In this document: piece by piece, positions 30,295 to 38,914 of the stretch
How positions within the stretch are numbered: position 1 is the first letter of the stretch
How the letters are laid out: the number at the start of each line of letters is the position of its first letter
From: Noviherbaspirillum suwonense
GTDB lineage: Bacteria > Pseudomonadota > Gammaproteobacteria > Burkholderiales > Burkholderiaceae_D
Assembly: GCF_900182955.1 (NCBI RefSeq)
Contig: NZ_FXUL01000014.1
Location: 103,607-167,606 of the forward strand
Reading direction: 5' to 3'
DNA length: 64,000 nt
Made by a program: the position numbers and the translations under genes
Notes under the pieces: generated by a model
Told to the model about the DNA's origin: nothing
The model's input: only the letters and a program-made list of their open reading frames with translations
Databases searched by the model: none

Positions 30295-30332
30295 GCTTAT
30301 CGAACCAGGCTTACCCCGCCCGGCCGGGCAAG

Positions 30333-30386
30333 GACCGTTTTCAGCATGCCGCTAGTACAATCGGGCATCGAAAACGGTCTTTTTTT
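30333..30386 (+). terminator. Intrinsic terminator ending at the anmK start codon
   Basis: Ten-base arms GACCGTTTTC and GAAAACGGTC (30333-30342, 30370-30379) are extended inside by ATGCC and GGCAT. Seven T residues follow (30380-30386), then directly the anmK ATG. It can terminate the M23 peptidase transcript; its position also makes it a possible attenuator for anmK. Confidence 0.8.
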
Positions 30387-31532
30387 ATGTCCAGCCATCT
30401 CACCTCCCCCTCTCTTTCCCCTTCCCTTTACATCGGCCTGATGTCGGGCACCAGCATGGACGGCATCGACGGCGTGCTGGCGTCGTTTTCGGACGGCGGC
30501 CGGATTGCGACCCTGGCCGCGGCTAGCCTGTCCTTTCCCGACGCGCTGCGCAATGAATTCATGGCCCTGCAGGCGCCCGGCGACAATGAAATCCACAGGG
30601 AAGCGCTGGCGGCAAATGCTCTGGCGCGGCTCTATGCGCAATGCGTCGCAAGCCTGCTGGAAAACGCCGGGCTGGCCGCAGGGGACATCGCCGCCATCGG
30701 CGCGCACGGCCAGACGATCCGGCATCAGCCCGGCCTCGGCTACACCCGGCAGGCCAGCAATCCGGCGCTGCTGGCCGAGCTTGCCGGAATCGACGTGATC
30801 GCCGATTTCCGCAGCCGCGATATCGCCGCCGGCGGCCAGGGCGCGCCGCTGGTGCCGGCCTTTCACCAGGCAGTGTTTGCCGATCCGGCGCGGCCGCGGG
30901 TCGTCGCCAACATCGGCGGCATTGCCAATATCAGCATCCTCGACCCGCAGTCCAACGCCGTGATCGGCTTCGATACCGGGCCGGGCAATGTGCTGATGGA
31001 CCTGTGGATCATGCGGCACCGCGGCCAGCGTTACGATGACGGCGGCGCATGGGCAGCCGGCGGACAGTCCAGCGCGCCATTGCTGCGGACATTGATGGAG
31101 GAACCCTACCTGTCGCTGCCGCCGCCCAAGAGCACCGGACGGGACCTGTTCCATGCCGACTGGCTGGCCGCCCGCCTGTCCGGCTTCGAACATCTCGCAC
31201 CGGCCGACGTGCAGGCGACGCTGGCCCGCTACACCGCGATCACGCTGGCAGAGGCGATTCACCGCCATGCGCCGGCGGCGGACGCGGTTTATATCTGTGG
31301 CGGCGGGGCCGCCAACCGGCATTTGATGGATTTGACGGGCGACGCGCTCGCCGCTTGCGGACAGGCGGCGACGGTGCAGGCGACCGATGCGCTGGGCATC
31401 GCCGCTCAGCACGTGGAGGCGCTGGCCTTCGCCTGGCTCGCGCACCGCTTCTGCGACCGCGTGTCCGGCAACCTGCCGGCGGTCACCGGCGCGTCTGGGC
31501 TCCGGGTGCTGGGAGCGCTTTACCCGGCATGA
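30387..31532 (+). CDS. anmK: Anhydro-N-acetylmuramic acid kinase
   Basis: AnmK converts anhydroMurNAc from recycled peptidoglycan to MurNAc-6-phosphate. The 381-residue product contains the family signatures LYIGLMSGTSMDGIDGVLA, IGAHGQTIRHQP, VIADFRSRDIAAGGQGAPLVP, NIGGIANISIL, GFDTGPGNVLMD and VYICGGGAANRHLM. There is no ribosome binding site: the start is preceded by the T-run of a terminator hairpin. An internal ATG (MSGTSMDG) would remove conserved sequence, so the annotated start is kept. Confidence 0.95.
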   Translation: MSSHLTSPSLSPSLYIGLMSGTSMDGIDGVLASFSDGGRIATLAAASLSFPDALRNEFMALQAPGDNEIHREALAANALARLYAQCVASLLENAGLAAGDIAAIGAHGQTIRHQPGLGYTRQASNPALLAELAGIDVIADFRSRDIAAGGQGAPLVPAFHQAVFADPARPRVVANIGGIANISILDPQSNAVIGFDTGPGNVLMDLWIMRHRGQRYDDGGAWAAGGQSSAPLLRTLMEEPYLSLPPPKSTGRDLFHADWLAARLSGFEHLAPADVQATLARYTAITLAEAIHRHAPAADAVYICGGGAANRHLMDLTGDALAACGQAATVQATDALGIAAQHVEALAFAWLAHRFCDRVSGNLPAVTGASGLRVLGALYPA

Positions 31533-31583
31533 ACGGGATAAGAAGCTGATGCATCCGGGCAGGTTCCCCTGACGCCAGACACA

Positions 31584-31613
31584 AAAAAAGCGCAACCTCG
31601 GTTGCGCTTTTTT
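31584..31613. terminator. Bidirectional terminator between anmK and erpA
   Basis: Perfect 14-base arms AAAAAAGCGCAACC and GGTTGCGCTTTTTT with a 2-base gap, located between convergent genes. It has the same A-stem-T design as the element at 676. Confidence 0.92.
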
Positions 31614-31628
31614 CAGGACTGCGACGAC

Positions 31629-31979
31629 TCAGGCGGAGAACGACGAACCGCAGCCGCAGGTCGTGGTCGCATTCGGATTCTTGATCACGAATTGCGCGCC
31701 TTCCAGGTCATCCTTGTAGTCGATTTCCGCGCCGACCAGGTATTGGTAGCTCATCGAATCGATCAGCAACTGCACACCGTTCTTGGTCATCGTGGTGTCG
31801 TCTTCATTGACGATTTCATCGAAGGTGAAACCGTACTGGAAACCCGAGCACCCGCCGCCCTGGACGAAGACGCGCAGTTTGAGATCCGGGTTTCCTTCTT
31901 CGTCGATGAGCTGCGCGACCTTGGAAGCGGCGCTGTCGGTGAAAACGATCGGGGCTGGCATTTCGGCTATGGCATTCAT
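31629..31979 (-). CDS. erpA: Iron-sulfur cluster insertion protein ErpA
   Basis: An A-type Fe-S carrier that passes clusters to respiratory and isoprenoid-synthesis enzymes. The 116-residue product has the three ligand cysteines in [12 protein letters not shown] and [12 protein letters not shown]. It also has the ErpA-like segment [31 protein letters not shown]. It is single-gene, ends at the terminator shared with anmK, and has a good -10 element overlapped by a palindrome upstream. Confidence 0.96.
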   Translation of the reverse strand: MNAIAEMPAPIVFTDSAASKVAQLIDEEGNPDLKLRVFVQGGGCSGFQYGFTFDEIVNEDDTTMTKNGVQLLIDSMSYQYLVGAEIDYKDDLEGAQFVIKNPNATTTCGCGSSFSA

Positions 31980-32013
31980 TCTGACTCCTGCTGGCTAAGC
32001 AAATTAATGTTCG

Positions 32014-32033
32014 ATTATAGACCTAATGGTCTA
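32014..32033 (-). promoter_or_regulatory. erpA promoter with overlapping palindromic operator candidate
   Basis: On the minus strand TATAAT (32014-32019) lies about 35 bp before the erpA ATG. It is overlapped by the palindrome TAGACC-ATTA-GGTCTA (32018-32033). A repressor bound there would block RNA polymerase. An Fe-S-responsive regulator of the IscR type is an attractive candidate, but the site does not match the classic IscR consensus. Confidence 0.5.
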
Positions 32034-32053
32034 AAGACGCTTTCCTACCGCGC

Positions 32054-32452
32054 TCACACATTGGACGCCAGCTTGGGCGACGCAAGCTTCAGCACCTGCT
32101 CGGCATCCTGGTGGGTCAGCTTCCCCGACACCAGCGCACCGCCATGCATTTCCAGCGCCTTGTAATGTACATCCCCAGTTATGCGGGCCTTGGGCTGCAA
32201 TTCAAGCAGTTCCGAGCAATAAACCGGTCCGGTGATCGCGCCGTCGACGACGACATGCTCGGCCCTGACCTCGCCTTCGACAGTGGCCTGCTCGGAAATG
32301 ACCAGCATGCTGTTTTCCATCGGTTCGGCAATCAGGTTGCCCTTGACGTGGCCATCCACCCGCAGGCCGCCCTTGAACCGGAGATTTCCCTCGATCGTGG
32401 TCGACGTGCCTATCAGGCTGTCTATCGTGTTCTTCGCTTTTTGCCCGAACAT
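32054..32452 (-). CDS. Bactofilin (polymer-forming cytoskeletal protein)
   Basis: A 132-residue DUF583 protein. Bactofilins assemble into membrane-associated filaments that guide cell-wall synthesis, shape or polarity. The right-handed beta-helix core is evident from repeated hydrophobic strands: IEGNLRFKGGLRVDGHVKGN, VEGEVRAEHVVVDGAITGPV, ELQPKARITGDVHYKALEM. The start MFGQKAKNTIDSLIG includes a basic/amphipathic N terminus. It lies 11 bp after the DUF6776 gene, so both are probably co-transcribed. Confidence 0.93.
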   Translation of the reverse strand: MFGQKAKNTIDSLIGTSTTIEGNLRFKGGLRVDGHVKGNLIAEPMENSMLVISEQATVEGEVRAEHVVVDGAITGPVYCSELLELQPKARITGDVHYKALEMHGGALVSGKLTHQDAEQVLKLASPKLASNV

Positions 32453-32463
32453 CCGTTTCTCCT

Positions 32464-33195
32464 TTACATGGTGGCCGACTGCTGCACACGCACCTTTCCA
32501 TTTTCCAGCACCCGGGCCTGCGCATTTTTCACCTGCACGCCATCGGGCAGCGTCAGTATGCCTTCGATCCTCTGGTACCGCCTGAATTCCAGCTGAAATG
32601 GCTCGGCCTTGTCTTCCTTGCCGGGGAATGACAGCACCGCCGGCTTGCCCGACTGCGTGACAGCCAGCGAAAACGACAGGCTGCCCTTGAAATCCTGCGC
32701 GTTGTTGCCGCGCCGCATGACCAGCAGCCGGTAGCGTAGCTGGTTGGGCGGCAGCAGCTCGATTTTCAGTCGTCTAATCGACAAGCCTTCCGAGGCCGGG
32801 CCCGATGGCAGCAGGCTGTCGAAGAAAGCCAGGTCTTCCTCCAGCCGCGCATTTTCCGCGGTCAGCGACTGCACTTGCGCGGCGAGCTGCTGGTGCGCCG
32901 CTTTCTCCATCGCCAACTGGTTTTCAGCCGTACTGAGCACACTGGCGGCCTTCTCGCTTTCGGCCCTGGCCGTGGCAGCCTGCACTTTCAGCCGGTCGGC
33001 TTCCTCGGCGCTGATGCCGTCCCCAAGCGCATTGGTGCCGCGGCCCAGCCCGTAGGTCCAGAATGCCAGGCCGCCGACCACCAGCAGCAGCACCAGCAGC
33101 CGCCCGAGACGCATCGGCCATGACTGCGCCTGGTTGACCGTCAGCCTGGGCGCTGCTGCCGGCCGGCGTCGTCGCGGCCAACGACCGAGTTTCAT
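32464..33195 (-). CDS. DUF6776-like membrane protein with coiled coil
   Basis: A 243-residue protein with a very basic N terminus, one membrane helix (MRLGRLLVLLLVVGGLAFWT, about residues 28-48), and a coiled coil (about residues 62-120, KAASVLSTAENQLAMEKAAH and flanks). A beta-rich C-terminal domain ends in RVLENGKVRVQQSATM. This is the layout of DUF6776, usually encoded beside bactofilin and argC in Burkholderiales. No enzymatic motif is seen. A structural role with bactofilin is inferred from gene pairing only. Confidence 0.75.
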   Translation of the reverse strand: MKLGRWPRRRRPAAAPRLTVNQAQSWPMRLGRLLVLLLVVGGLAFWTYGLGRGTNALGDGISAEEADRLKVQAATARAESEKAASVLSTAENQLAMEKAAHQQLAAQVQSLTAENARLEEDLAFFDSLLPSGPASEGLSIRRLKIELLPPNQLRYRLLVMRRGNNAQDFKGSLSFSLAVTQSGKPAVLSFPGKEDKAEPFQLEFRRYQRIEGILTLPDGVQVKNAQARVLENGKVRVQQSATM

Positions 33196-33208
33196 TTCCT
33201 ATGCCCGG

Positions 33209-34252
33209 TCAGGGAAGTACGGGCACCTGCATCAGCCCCATCGTTTCTTCCAGGCCGAACATGATGTTCATGCACTGCACGCCCTGCCCGGCAGCGCCCT
33301 TGACCAGGTTATCCTCGACGACGAGGATCACCAGCTGGTCGCCGTTGTCGGGGCGATGCACGGCAATCCTGAGCATGTTGGATGCCCGCACCGAGCGGGT
33401 TTCCGGGTGGCTGCCTGCCGGCATCACATCGATGAACGGCTCGTCGCGGTAATGCGCTTCGTACAGCGCCTGGAAATCGGTGTCCCGCGCTTCCGGCAAG
33501 ATCGTCGCATACAGCGTCGAATGGATGCCGCGTATCATCGGCACCAGGTGCGGCACGAAGGTGAGCGCCGCCGGACGGCCGGAAATCGCTTCCAGGCCCT
33601 GCCGGGTTTCGGGCAGATGGCGGTGACCCTTGACGCCATAGGCCTTGAAGTTGTCCGAGGCCTCCGCGAGCAGGGTGCCGACCTCGGCCTTGCGGCCCGC
33701 GCCGGACACGCCGGACTTGCAATCGGCGATCAGCGCCATCTCGTTTACCAGCGGCTTTCCCTGCGACAGCAAGGGCGCAAAGCCGAGTTGCATCGATGTC
33801 GGATAGCAGCCTGCGAGGCCGACGACGCGCGCCTTGCGTATTTCCTCGCGATTGACCTCGGCCAGTCCGTACACCGCTTCCTCCAAAATTTCCGGGCAGG
33901 AATGCGGCATGCCGTACCATTTTTCGAAGACGGCGGTGTCCTTCAGGCGGAAATCCGCGGCCAGGTCGATCACCTTGACGCCGGCTTCCAGCAGCTCCGG
34001 TGCTTGCGCCATCGCGACGCCATGCGGCGTGGCGAAGAAGACCACGTCGCAGTCGGTCAGCCTGGCTTTTTCCGGCGCTGAAAATGCCAGCTTCACGAAT
34101 CCGCGCAGCGATGGAAACATGTCCGCCACCGGCATGCCGTCTTCCTTGCGCGAGGTGATGGCGGTCAATTCCGCCTGCGGATGCGCGGCCAGCAAACGCA
34201 ACAGTTCGACGCCGGTATAGCCGGTGCCGCCAACAATGCCTACTTTGATCAT
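33209..34252 (-). CDS. argC: N-acetyl-gamma-glutamyl-phosphate reductase
   Basis: ArgC reduces N-acetyl-glutamyl phosphate in arginine synthesis using NADPH. The 347-residue product has the nucleotide-binding start [20 protein letters not shown], catalytic-cysteine motif [15 protein letters not shown], and [12 protein letters not shown] near the second active-site region. It is preceded by the rpsI terminator and followed 13 bp later by the DUF6776 gene. Confidence 0.97.
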   Translation of the reverse strand: MIKVGIVGGTGYTGVELLRLLAAHPQAELTAITSRKEDGMPVADMFPSLRGFVKLAFSAPEKARLTDCDVVFFATPHGVAMAQAPELLEAGVKVIDLAADFRLKDTAVFEKWYGMPHSCPEILEEAVYGLAEVNREEIRKARVVGLAGCYPTSMQLGFAPLLSQGKPLVNEMALIADCKSGVSGAGRKAEVGTLLAEASDNFKAYGVKGHRHLPETRQGLEAISGRPAALTFVPHLVPMIRGIHSTLYATILPEARDTDFQALYEAHYRDEPFIDVMPAGSHPETRSVRASNMLRIAVHRPDNGDQLVILVVEDNLVKGAAGQGVQCMNIMFGLEETMGLMQVPVLP

Positions 34253-34336
34253 GATTTTCCTGAGCGGACGTTATACGTCCCGGAATTCTATCAGCGACAA
34301 GACGCCGGTGTTTTGCCGGCGCCTGCCCAGAATGAG

Positions 34337-34366
34337 AAAAGCCGCCCGGCGAACCGGGCGGCTTTT
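34337..34366 (-). terminator. Terminator of the rplM-rpsI operon
   Basis: Thirteen-base arms AAAAGCCGCCCGG and CCGGGCGGCTTTT with a 4-base loop, about 30 bp after the rpsI stop. On the minus strand the stem ends in TTTT. Confidence 0.85.
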
Positions 34367-34395
34367 GCCGCAGAAAACTTCCTGCAGTAGCGCGA

Positions 34396-34788
34396 TTAAC
34401 GCTTCGAGAACTGCTTTGCGCGACGTGCCTTGCGCAGACCGACTTTCTTACGCTCGACTTCACGTGCATCGCGGGTAACGAAGCCTGCCTTCGACAGTTC
34501 CGGCTTCAGCGTTGCATCGTAGTCGATCAGTGCGCGGGTGATGCCGTGACGAACGGCGCCTGCCTGGCCCGACTCGCCGCCGCCGTTGACATTGACCATG
34601 ATGTCGAAACGCTCGACATTGTTGGTCAGTTCCAGCGGTTGACGAATCACCATCAGGCCGGTTTCGCGAGAAAAGTACTCGTTCGCCGGCTTGCCGTTGA
34701 CAACGATCTGGCCCGAGCCAGACTTAATGAACACGCGCGCCACTGCACTTTTGCGACGGCCGGTTCCGTAGTTGTAGTTACCGATCAT
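34396..34788 (-). CDS. rpsI: 30S ribosomal protein S9
   Basis: A 130-residue ribosomal protein contacting P-site tRNA through its basic C-terminal tail ([15 protein letters not shown]). It begins [20 protein letters not shown] and has [19 protein letters not shown]. It is co-transcribed with rplM, 9 bp apart. Codon choice is more biased, as in highly expressed genes. Confidence 0.98.
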   Translation of the reverse strand: MIGNYNYGTGRRKSAVARVFIKSGSGQIVVNGKPANEYFSRETGLMVIRQPLELTNNVERFDIMVNVNGGGESGQAGAVRHGITRALIDYDATLKPELSKAGFVTRDAREVERKKVGLRKARRAKQFSKR

Positions 34789-34797
34789 GTCTGTTCC

Positions 34798-35226
34798 TTA
34801 CAGTTCGAGTGGCTGCGGCTGCTGGGCGCTATGCGGATGGCTGCCTTCCGCATAAACCTTCAGCTTTTTGATCATCGCGTAGCCGAGAGGACCCTTGGGC
34901 AGCATGCCCTTGACTGCCTTCTCAAGCGCACGGCCCGGAAAACGCTGTTGCATTTTCAGGAAATTGGTTTCGTAGATGCCGCCCGGGTAACCGCTGTGGC
35001 GGTAGTACTTCTTCTCGGTGGCCTTGGTGCCCGTGACACGCAGCTTGTCTGCGTTGACGACGATGATGAAATCGCCGGTATCGACGTGAGGGGTAAATTC
35101 TGGCTTGTGCTTGCCGCGCAACCGGAGTGCCACTTCGCTGGCAACACGTCCGAGGACTTTGTCCGTCGCGTCAATCACGAACCAGTCGCGCTGGACTTCG
35201 TGTCCTTTAGCGGAAAAGGTTTTCAT
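34798..35226 (-). CDS. rplM: 50S ribosomal protein L13
   Basis: A 142-residue ribosomal protein that starts assembly of the large subunit. Motifs are [53 protein letters not shown] and the C-terminal [21 protein letters not shown] strong sigma70-type promoter and a leader of about 110 bp precede it. Confidence 0.98.
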   Translation of the reverse strand: MKTFSAKGHEVQRDWFVIDATDKVLGRVASEVALRLRGKHKPEFTPHVDTGDFIIVVNADKLRVTGTKATEKKYYRHSGYPGGIYETNFLKMQQRFPGRALEKAVKGMLPKGPLGYAMIKKLKVYAEGSHPHSAQQPQPLEL

Positions 35227-35341
35227 GATGACTTCCTGATAATTGATTCGCTCAAAATGGTGGTTCCGCGCTGTATGAAGATGCTACCCGTTGCCGCGGA
35301 CTCGGCCTTGTATCTTCCCCTGAGCAAACGGGGAATCGGAA

Positions 35342-35371
35342 AGTATAGCCTTTTCAACGACTTGCCGTCAA
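35342..35371 (-). promoter_or_regulatory. Sigma70-type promoter of rplM-rpsI
   Basis: On the minus strand, TTGACG (35366-35371) and TATACT (35342-35347) are separated by 18 bp. Both hexamers are close to consensus. The transcript would have an untranslated leader of roughly 110 nt, where ribosomal-protein autoregulation could act. Confidence 0.7.
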
Positions 35372-35430
35372 ACAGAAAACCCAATACGCAGCAGTTACAA
35401 TAAGCCACCTTCAATAATTACGAGGATGCG

Positions 35431-35874
35431 ATGGAATGCACAGTGCGCTGGACGGGCTTGTCCGGCATGACGTTTACGGCCGAAACCGGTTCCGGCCACC
35501 TGGTCACGATGGACGGCGCGCCCGAAGGCGGCGGACGCAATCTTGCGCCGAGGCCGATGGAAGTGGTGCTGGCCGGCACCGGCGGCTGCACCGCCTACGA
35601 CGTCGTGCTCATCCTGCGAAAGAGCGGCCAGGACGTGCGCGGATGCGACGTGACGCTGAAGTCCGAACGTGCGGAAAAGGATCCCAAGGTTTTCACCAGC
35701 ATCCATTTCCATTTCACCGTGCGGGGACGCAACCTGAAGCCGAACCTGGTCGAACGCGCGATCAAGCTGTCGCATGAAAAGTATTGCTCCGCTTCCATCA
35801 TGCTGGAAAAAACGGCGGCAATGACCCATACCTTCGAAATCGTCGACGACCTGGGCGAACCGCCTGCCCCCTAG
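35431..35874 (+). CDS. OsmC family peroxiredoxin-like protein
   Basis: A 147-residue OsmC/YhfA-like protein. The two redox cysteines are in GTGGCTAYDVV (Cys51) and HEKYCSASIML. OsmC/Ohr proteins reduce organic hydroperoxides; the YhfA branch has no firmly established substrate. It begins MECTVRWTGLSGMTF and is divergent from rplM. The 204-bp intergenic region contains the rplM promoter and leader. Confidence 0.9.
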   Translation: MECTVRWTGLSGMTFTAETGSGHLVTMDGAPEGGGRNLAPRPMEVVLAGTGGCTAYDVVLILRKSGQDVRGCDVTLKSERAEKDPKVFTSIHFHFTVRGRNLKPNLVERAIKLSHEKYCSASIMLEKTAAMTHTFEIVDDLGEPPAP

Positions 35875-35892
35875 CCTCCGCTGCTCGCTAAT

Positions 35893-36510
35893 CTATATAT
35901 AGTAAGCGAGTCCGGTCATCACTTTCGACATCGCGCGCATTGCCGTGCGCGCAACCACCGGCAGTTCGGCGGCGCCAAGCGCCTGGGCTGCCGCGCCGTG
36001 CGCGACTTCATCCTGCCGCATCTGCTCCACCACCGCACGCGATTTGAAATCGGTGGCGGGCAGACGTTCGAGATGGCTCGCAAGGTGCGCTTCGACCTGG
36101 CGCTCGGTTTCCACAACGAACCCCAGGCTGTGCGCATCACCAAGCCGCGCAGCGACGGCGCCCATCGCATAGGCGCCGGCATACCAGAGCGGATTGAGCA
36201 AACTGGTATGGGAATTCAATTCCTCCAGGCGCTGGGCCGTCCATGCCAGGTGATCCTCTTCTTCCCGGGCGGCGGCGCTGAATTGCGCACCGGTGCCCGG
36301 GTTGCCGGAAAACTGTCCCTGCGCCGCATAGAGAGCCTGCGCGCACACTTCCCCAACATGATTCACCCGCATCAAACCCGCGCTTTTCCGGCGTTCCGCC
36401 TCTGTCAGGTCACCATCCGGCAAGCGCGTTCCCGGCGTTGGACGTGCTGCGGATGCAACACCGCTTACTACTCTGAGCGCACGGTCGAACCCCACGATAA
36501 GGCCATCCAT
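35893..36510 (-). CDS. coq7: 2-polyprenyl-3-methyl-6-methoxy-1,4-benzoquinone hydroxylase
   Basis: Coq7 is a di-iron monooxygenase of ubiquinone synthesis. The 205-residue product contains the iron-ligand motifs [47 protein letters not shown] and [11 protein letters not shown] (ExxH). It begins [17 protein letters not shown] behind an AAGG ribosome binding site. It is convergent with osmC (18-bp gap) and divergent from the porin. Confidence 0.95.
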   Translation of the reverse strand: MDGLIVGFDRALRVVSGVASAARPTPGTRLPDGDLTEAERRKSAGLMRVNHVGEVCAQALYAAQGQFSGNPGTGAQFSAAAREEEDHLAWTAQRLEELNSHTSLLNPLWYAGAYAMGAVAARLGDAHSLGFVVETERQVEAHLASHLERLPATDFKSRAVVEQMRQDEVAHGAAAQALGAAELPVVARTAMRAMSKVMTGLAYYI

Positions 36511-36523
36511 TAGTTACCTTTCT

Positions 36524-36539
36524 ACAATAAAAATATTGT
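36524..36539. repeat. AT-rich palindrome in the coq7 upstream region
   Basis: ACAATA-AAAA-TATTGT, six-base arms with a 4-base loop, 14 bp upstream of the coq7 start. It could be an operator or leader hairpin; nothing more can be said. Confidence 0.5.
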
Positions 36540-36757
36540 GTATACGACAAAAATCCGTTGTTTCAAAGCCACATAAAACCGCATGATTGCACACAAAAGC
36601 CAAATTCCCTTTGCCCTTCACCCTGTAATTTGATGAAATGACTACTAGCTTCTTGATCAACTGGTTTGGAAGTCTGGCAGGGGGGCTCCTTACCGGTAGC
36701 CTTGCTGAACTGAATGCAGCGAAAAATTTTAGCACTACAACTTCTGGAGATTACTCA

Positions 36758-37885
36758 ATGAAAAAATCGCTTCTCGCACTGGCAGTCCTGGGTGCATTTG
36801 CAGGCGTTGCACAAGCACAAACCAGCGTGACGATTTATGGTTCGTTTGACGGCGGTGTGCGTTACCAGTCCGACCAGGACGTCAACGGCCGCAGCAAGAC
36901 CACGATGAGCTCGACGGGTACCTACAACTCCAACCGTCTGGGTTTCAAAGGCGTTGAAGATCTGGGCGGCGGTCTGAATGCTCACTTCACCCTGGAAAGC
37001 GCATTTAACACCGGCAACGGCGCAGCTGATGCAAACCGTTTCTTCGGCCGTTCGGCATTCGTTGGCCTCGGCGGTCAATGGGGTTCGATCGATCTGGGTC
37101 GTCAATACACGGTCGCATTTAAAACCGTCGGCGCATACGATCCGTTCAACTACAAGTACACCGGCATCATCCCGACCGCACTGGCAAGCATCTCCGCTGG
37201 TACCCGTAACGACAACGACATCCAGTACACCGGCACCTTTGGTCCTCTGACCGCACGTGCTGAATACGCTCTGGGCGAGCGCGTTGGCGGCGGCAGCGGC
37301 GGTTCGGCTGCTGCAGTTGGCGCAACGTTCGCAACTGGCCCGTTCTCGGTCGGCGCTGCTTACACCAAGCGTAAGCCTACGGTTGACGCAGTCGCTGCAG
37401 TTGGCGCGGCTCCTGCCATCGCTGGTCAAGACCAAGACAATCGTCACTACACCGTTGGCGGCGCGTTCACCTTCGGCCCAGGCCGTATCGCTGCTGGTTA
37501 CGCTCGTGAAGAGCAAGACCGTGTAGCCGGTGGCGAAACGACCCAGAAGAATGCATGGGTTGGCGGTAGCTACGACATCACCCCAGCCCTGGGCCTGACC
37601 GCAGCTTACTACCACACCAAGGCTGACGGCTTCGGCGTCGGTGCTAACAACAGCGGCAAGCGTGGTCTGTTCATCGTCGGTGCGACCTACGCACTGTCGA
37701 AGCGTACCAACTTCTACGCTGACGTGGACTACACCAAGTACAAAGATGGCCTGGCTAGTGCTTCGACCGGCGTTGCTAACACGGCTGGCCTGAATGGTAG
37801 CAGCGGTTCGCAACTGGGCCTGGCTTCGGCTCCTGGCCAAGACAAGCAAGTTGGCGTGTCGGTTGGTATCAACCACCTGTTCTGA
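36758..37885 (+). CDS. Gram-negative trimeric porin (betaproteobacterial type)
   Basis: A 375-residue outer-membrane beta-barrel. The signal peptide is MKKSLLALAVLGAFAGVAQA, followed by the typical mature start QTSVTIYGSFDGGVRY. Barrel strands with repeated aromatic/Gly patterns follow, including NRLGFKGVEDLGGGLNAHF and FFGRSAFVGLGGQWGSIDLG, ending in a terminal phenylalanine (VGVSVGINHLF) as needed for BAM insertion. GGAG precedes the ATG by eight bases; the frame extends 40 codons upstream, but the signal peptide fixes the start. Codon use is biased and less GC-rich than in neighbours, as in very highly expressed genes. Confidence 0.96.
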   Translation: MKKSLLALAVLGAFAGVAQAQTSVTIYGSFDGGVRYQSDQDVNGRSKTTMSSTGTYNSNRLGFKGVEDLGGGLNAHFTLESAFNTGNGAADANRFFGRSAFVGLGGQWGSIDLGRQYTVAFKTVGAYDPFNYKYTGIIPTALASISAGTRNDNDIQYTGTFGPLTARAEYALGERVGGGSGGSAAAVGATFATGPFSVGAAYTKRKPTVDAVAAVGAAPAIAGQDQDNRHYTVGGAFTFGPGRIAAGYAREEQDRVAGGETTQKNAWVGGSYDITPALGLTAAYYHTKADGFGVGANNSGKRGLFIVGATYALSKRTNFYADVDYTKYKDGLASASTGVANTAGLNGSSGSQLGLASAPGQDKQVGVSVGINHLF

Positions 37886-37966
37886 TAAAACAGCTTGCTC
37901 GACACTGGCTTCCGGGCCAGTTTCGGCAAAAGCAGGTTAGCAATAGCCTGCAAACAGCAATAATTT

Positions 37967-37995
37967 CAGGCCCACTTCGGTGGGCCTGTTTTTTT
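37967..37995 (+). terminator. Intrinsic terminator of the porin gene
   Basis: CAGGCCCAC-TTCG-GTGGGCCTG followed by seven T residues, about 80 bp after the porin stop. A textbook hairpin with a stable UUCG tetraloop. Confidence 0.95.
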
Positions 37996-38106
37996 GTCCG
38001 TTTAGTTTTGCATTACAGTTTGGCATTACATGGCGTGACTTGCCGGGACTGGCTGGCTATGCCTCATGTTCTACTTTCGCAGCAGATCGTTTACACAGCT
38101 GAACGA

Positions 38107-38892
38107 CTATCGCAGTGGCCGAAATACCGCGGCATCGGCATAAAACGCTTCGTCCTGCATCGGCCACCAGCCAGGAACGCCCAGTACAGGCAAGTGGGTA
38201 AAGTGGGATGTGTTCAGCCCATCCTGCAATTGCATAGCCACCGTAGCATCCAGCCAGGCGCGCATTTCCGACGCGGGCAGATCCAGCACCGCCGGTGCTG
38301 CCGTCACGACCCACGTGTGTCCGGTGATCGCTTTATAGGGCTTTACCAGTTTTTCCATCAACGCATGGCCGAACAACTGGATCCGGCACTCCTGCAGAAG
38401 CAATTCCCTTTGCTCGATGAACAATGGCCGCCAGGCATGCTGGCGCAGCATGTCGCCGATTGCCGGACTGGAACTCAACAGTAGCACGGCATTTTCATCG
38501 AAAATGGTTGCCGCATCCCTGGTCCTGCCCCGGGTGACAGCAGGTGCATGCCTGCGCTGTTCAATTTCCTTCGCCTGCATCGCGTTCAACGCAACCTTGA
38601 TCCTTGGATAGGTCAGCCAGACCAGTGCATTGAAAAAATCATGCAGATTGGCCCGCGTCGGCACCCCGCCGCTTTCGCTGATGAAGGTTTCGTAGGCGAC
38701 GCCCGCAGGCAGGTCAGCCTGCGGAACGAAGCACAGAGGCAAGGAGCGATGATTCCTGAGGTCGAGGTCGCTGGCCAGCGCATTGAGTCCATCCTGCCAG
38801 GGCGAAAACTGCAACACCCTTTCCGCGATGGGCTTGACCGGCGCGAGCCAGGGCTGGCGCCAGTCTATTTGCGCCAGAAATGCATCGGACAT
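38107..38892 (-). CDS. DUF3025 domain-containing protein
   Basis: A protein of about 261 residues (MSDAFLAQIDWRQPWLAPV start) matching DUF3025. Features are the N-terminal WLAPVKPIA, a central FISESGGVPTRANLHDFFNA and LVWLTYPRIKVALNAMQA, and DENAVLLLSSSPAIGDML. Its function is unknown. An ATG at 38943 would overlap the pyrC end by 29 bp; the start at 38892 avoids this, although neither has a clear ribosome binding site. It follows pyrC closely, so it is likely co-transcribed with it. Confidence 0.8.
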   Translation of the reverse strand: MSDAFLAQIDWRQPWLAPVKPIAERVLQFSPWQDGLNALASDLDLRNHRSLPLCFVPQADLPAGVAYETFISESGGVPTRANLHDFFNALVWLTYPRIKVALNAMQAKEIEQRRHAPAVTRGRTRDAATIFDENAVLLLSSSPAIGDMLRQHAWRPLFIEQRELLLQECRIQLFGHALMEKLVKPYKAITGHTWVVTAAPAVLDLPASEMRAWLDATVAMQLQDGLNTSHFTHLPVLGVPGWWPMQDEAFYADAAVFRPLR

Positions 38893-38914
38893 GCAGTCGT
38901 GGGCAGGCAAAAGA

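Noticed and set aside
35223..35414. 63-codon minus-strand ORF upstream of rplM
   Set aside because: It spans the rplM promoter and leader, so it would start upstream of the transcription start; no supporting signal.
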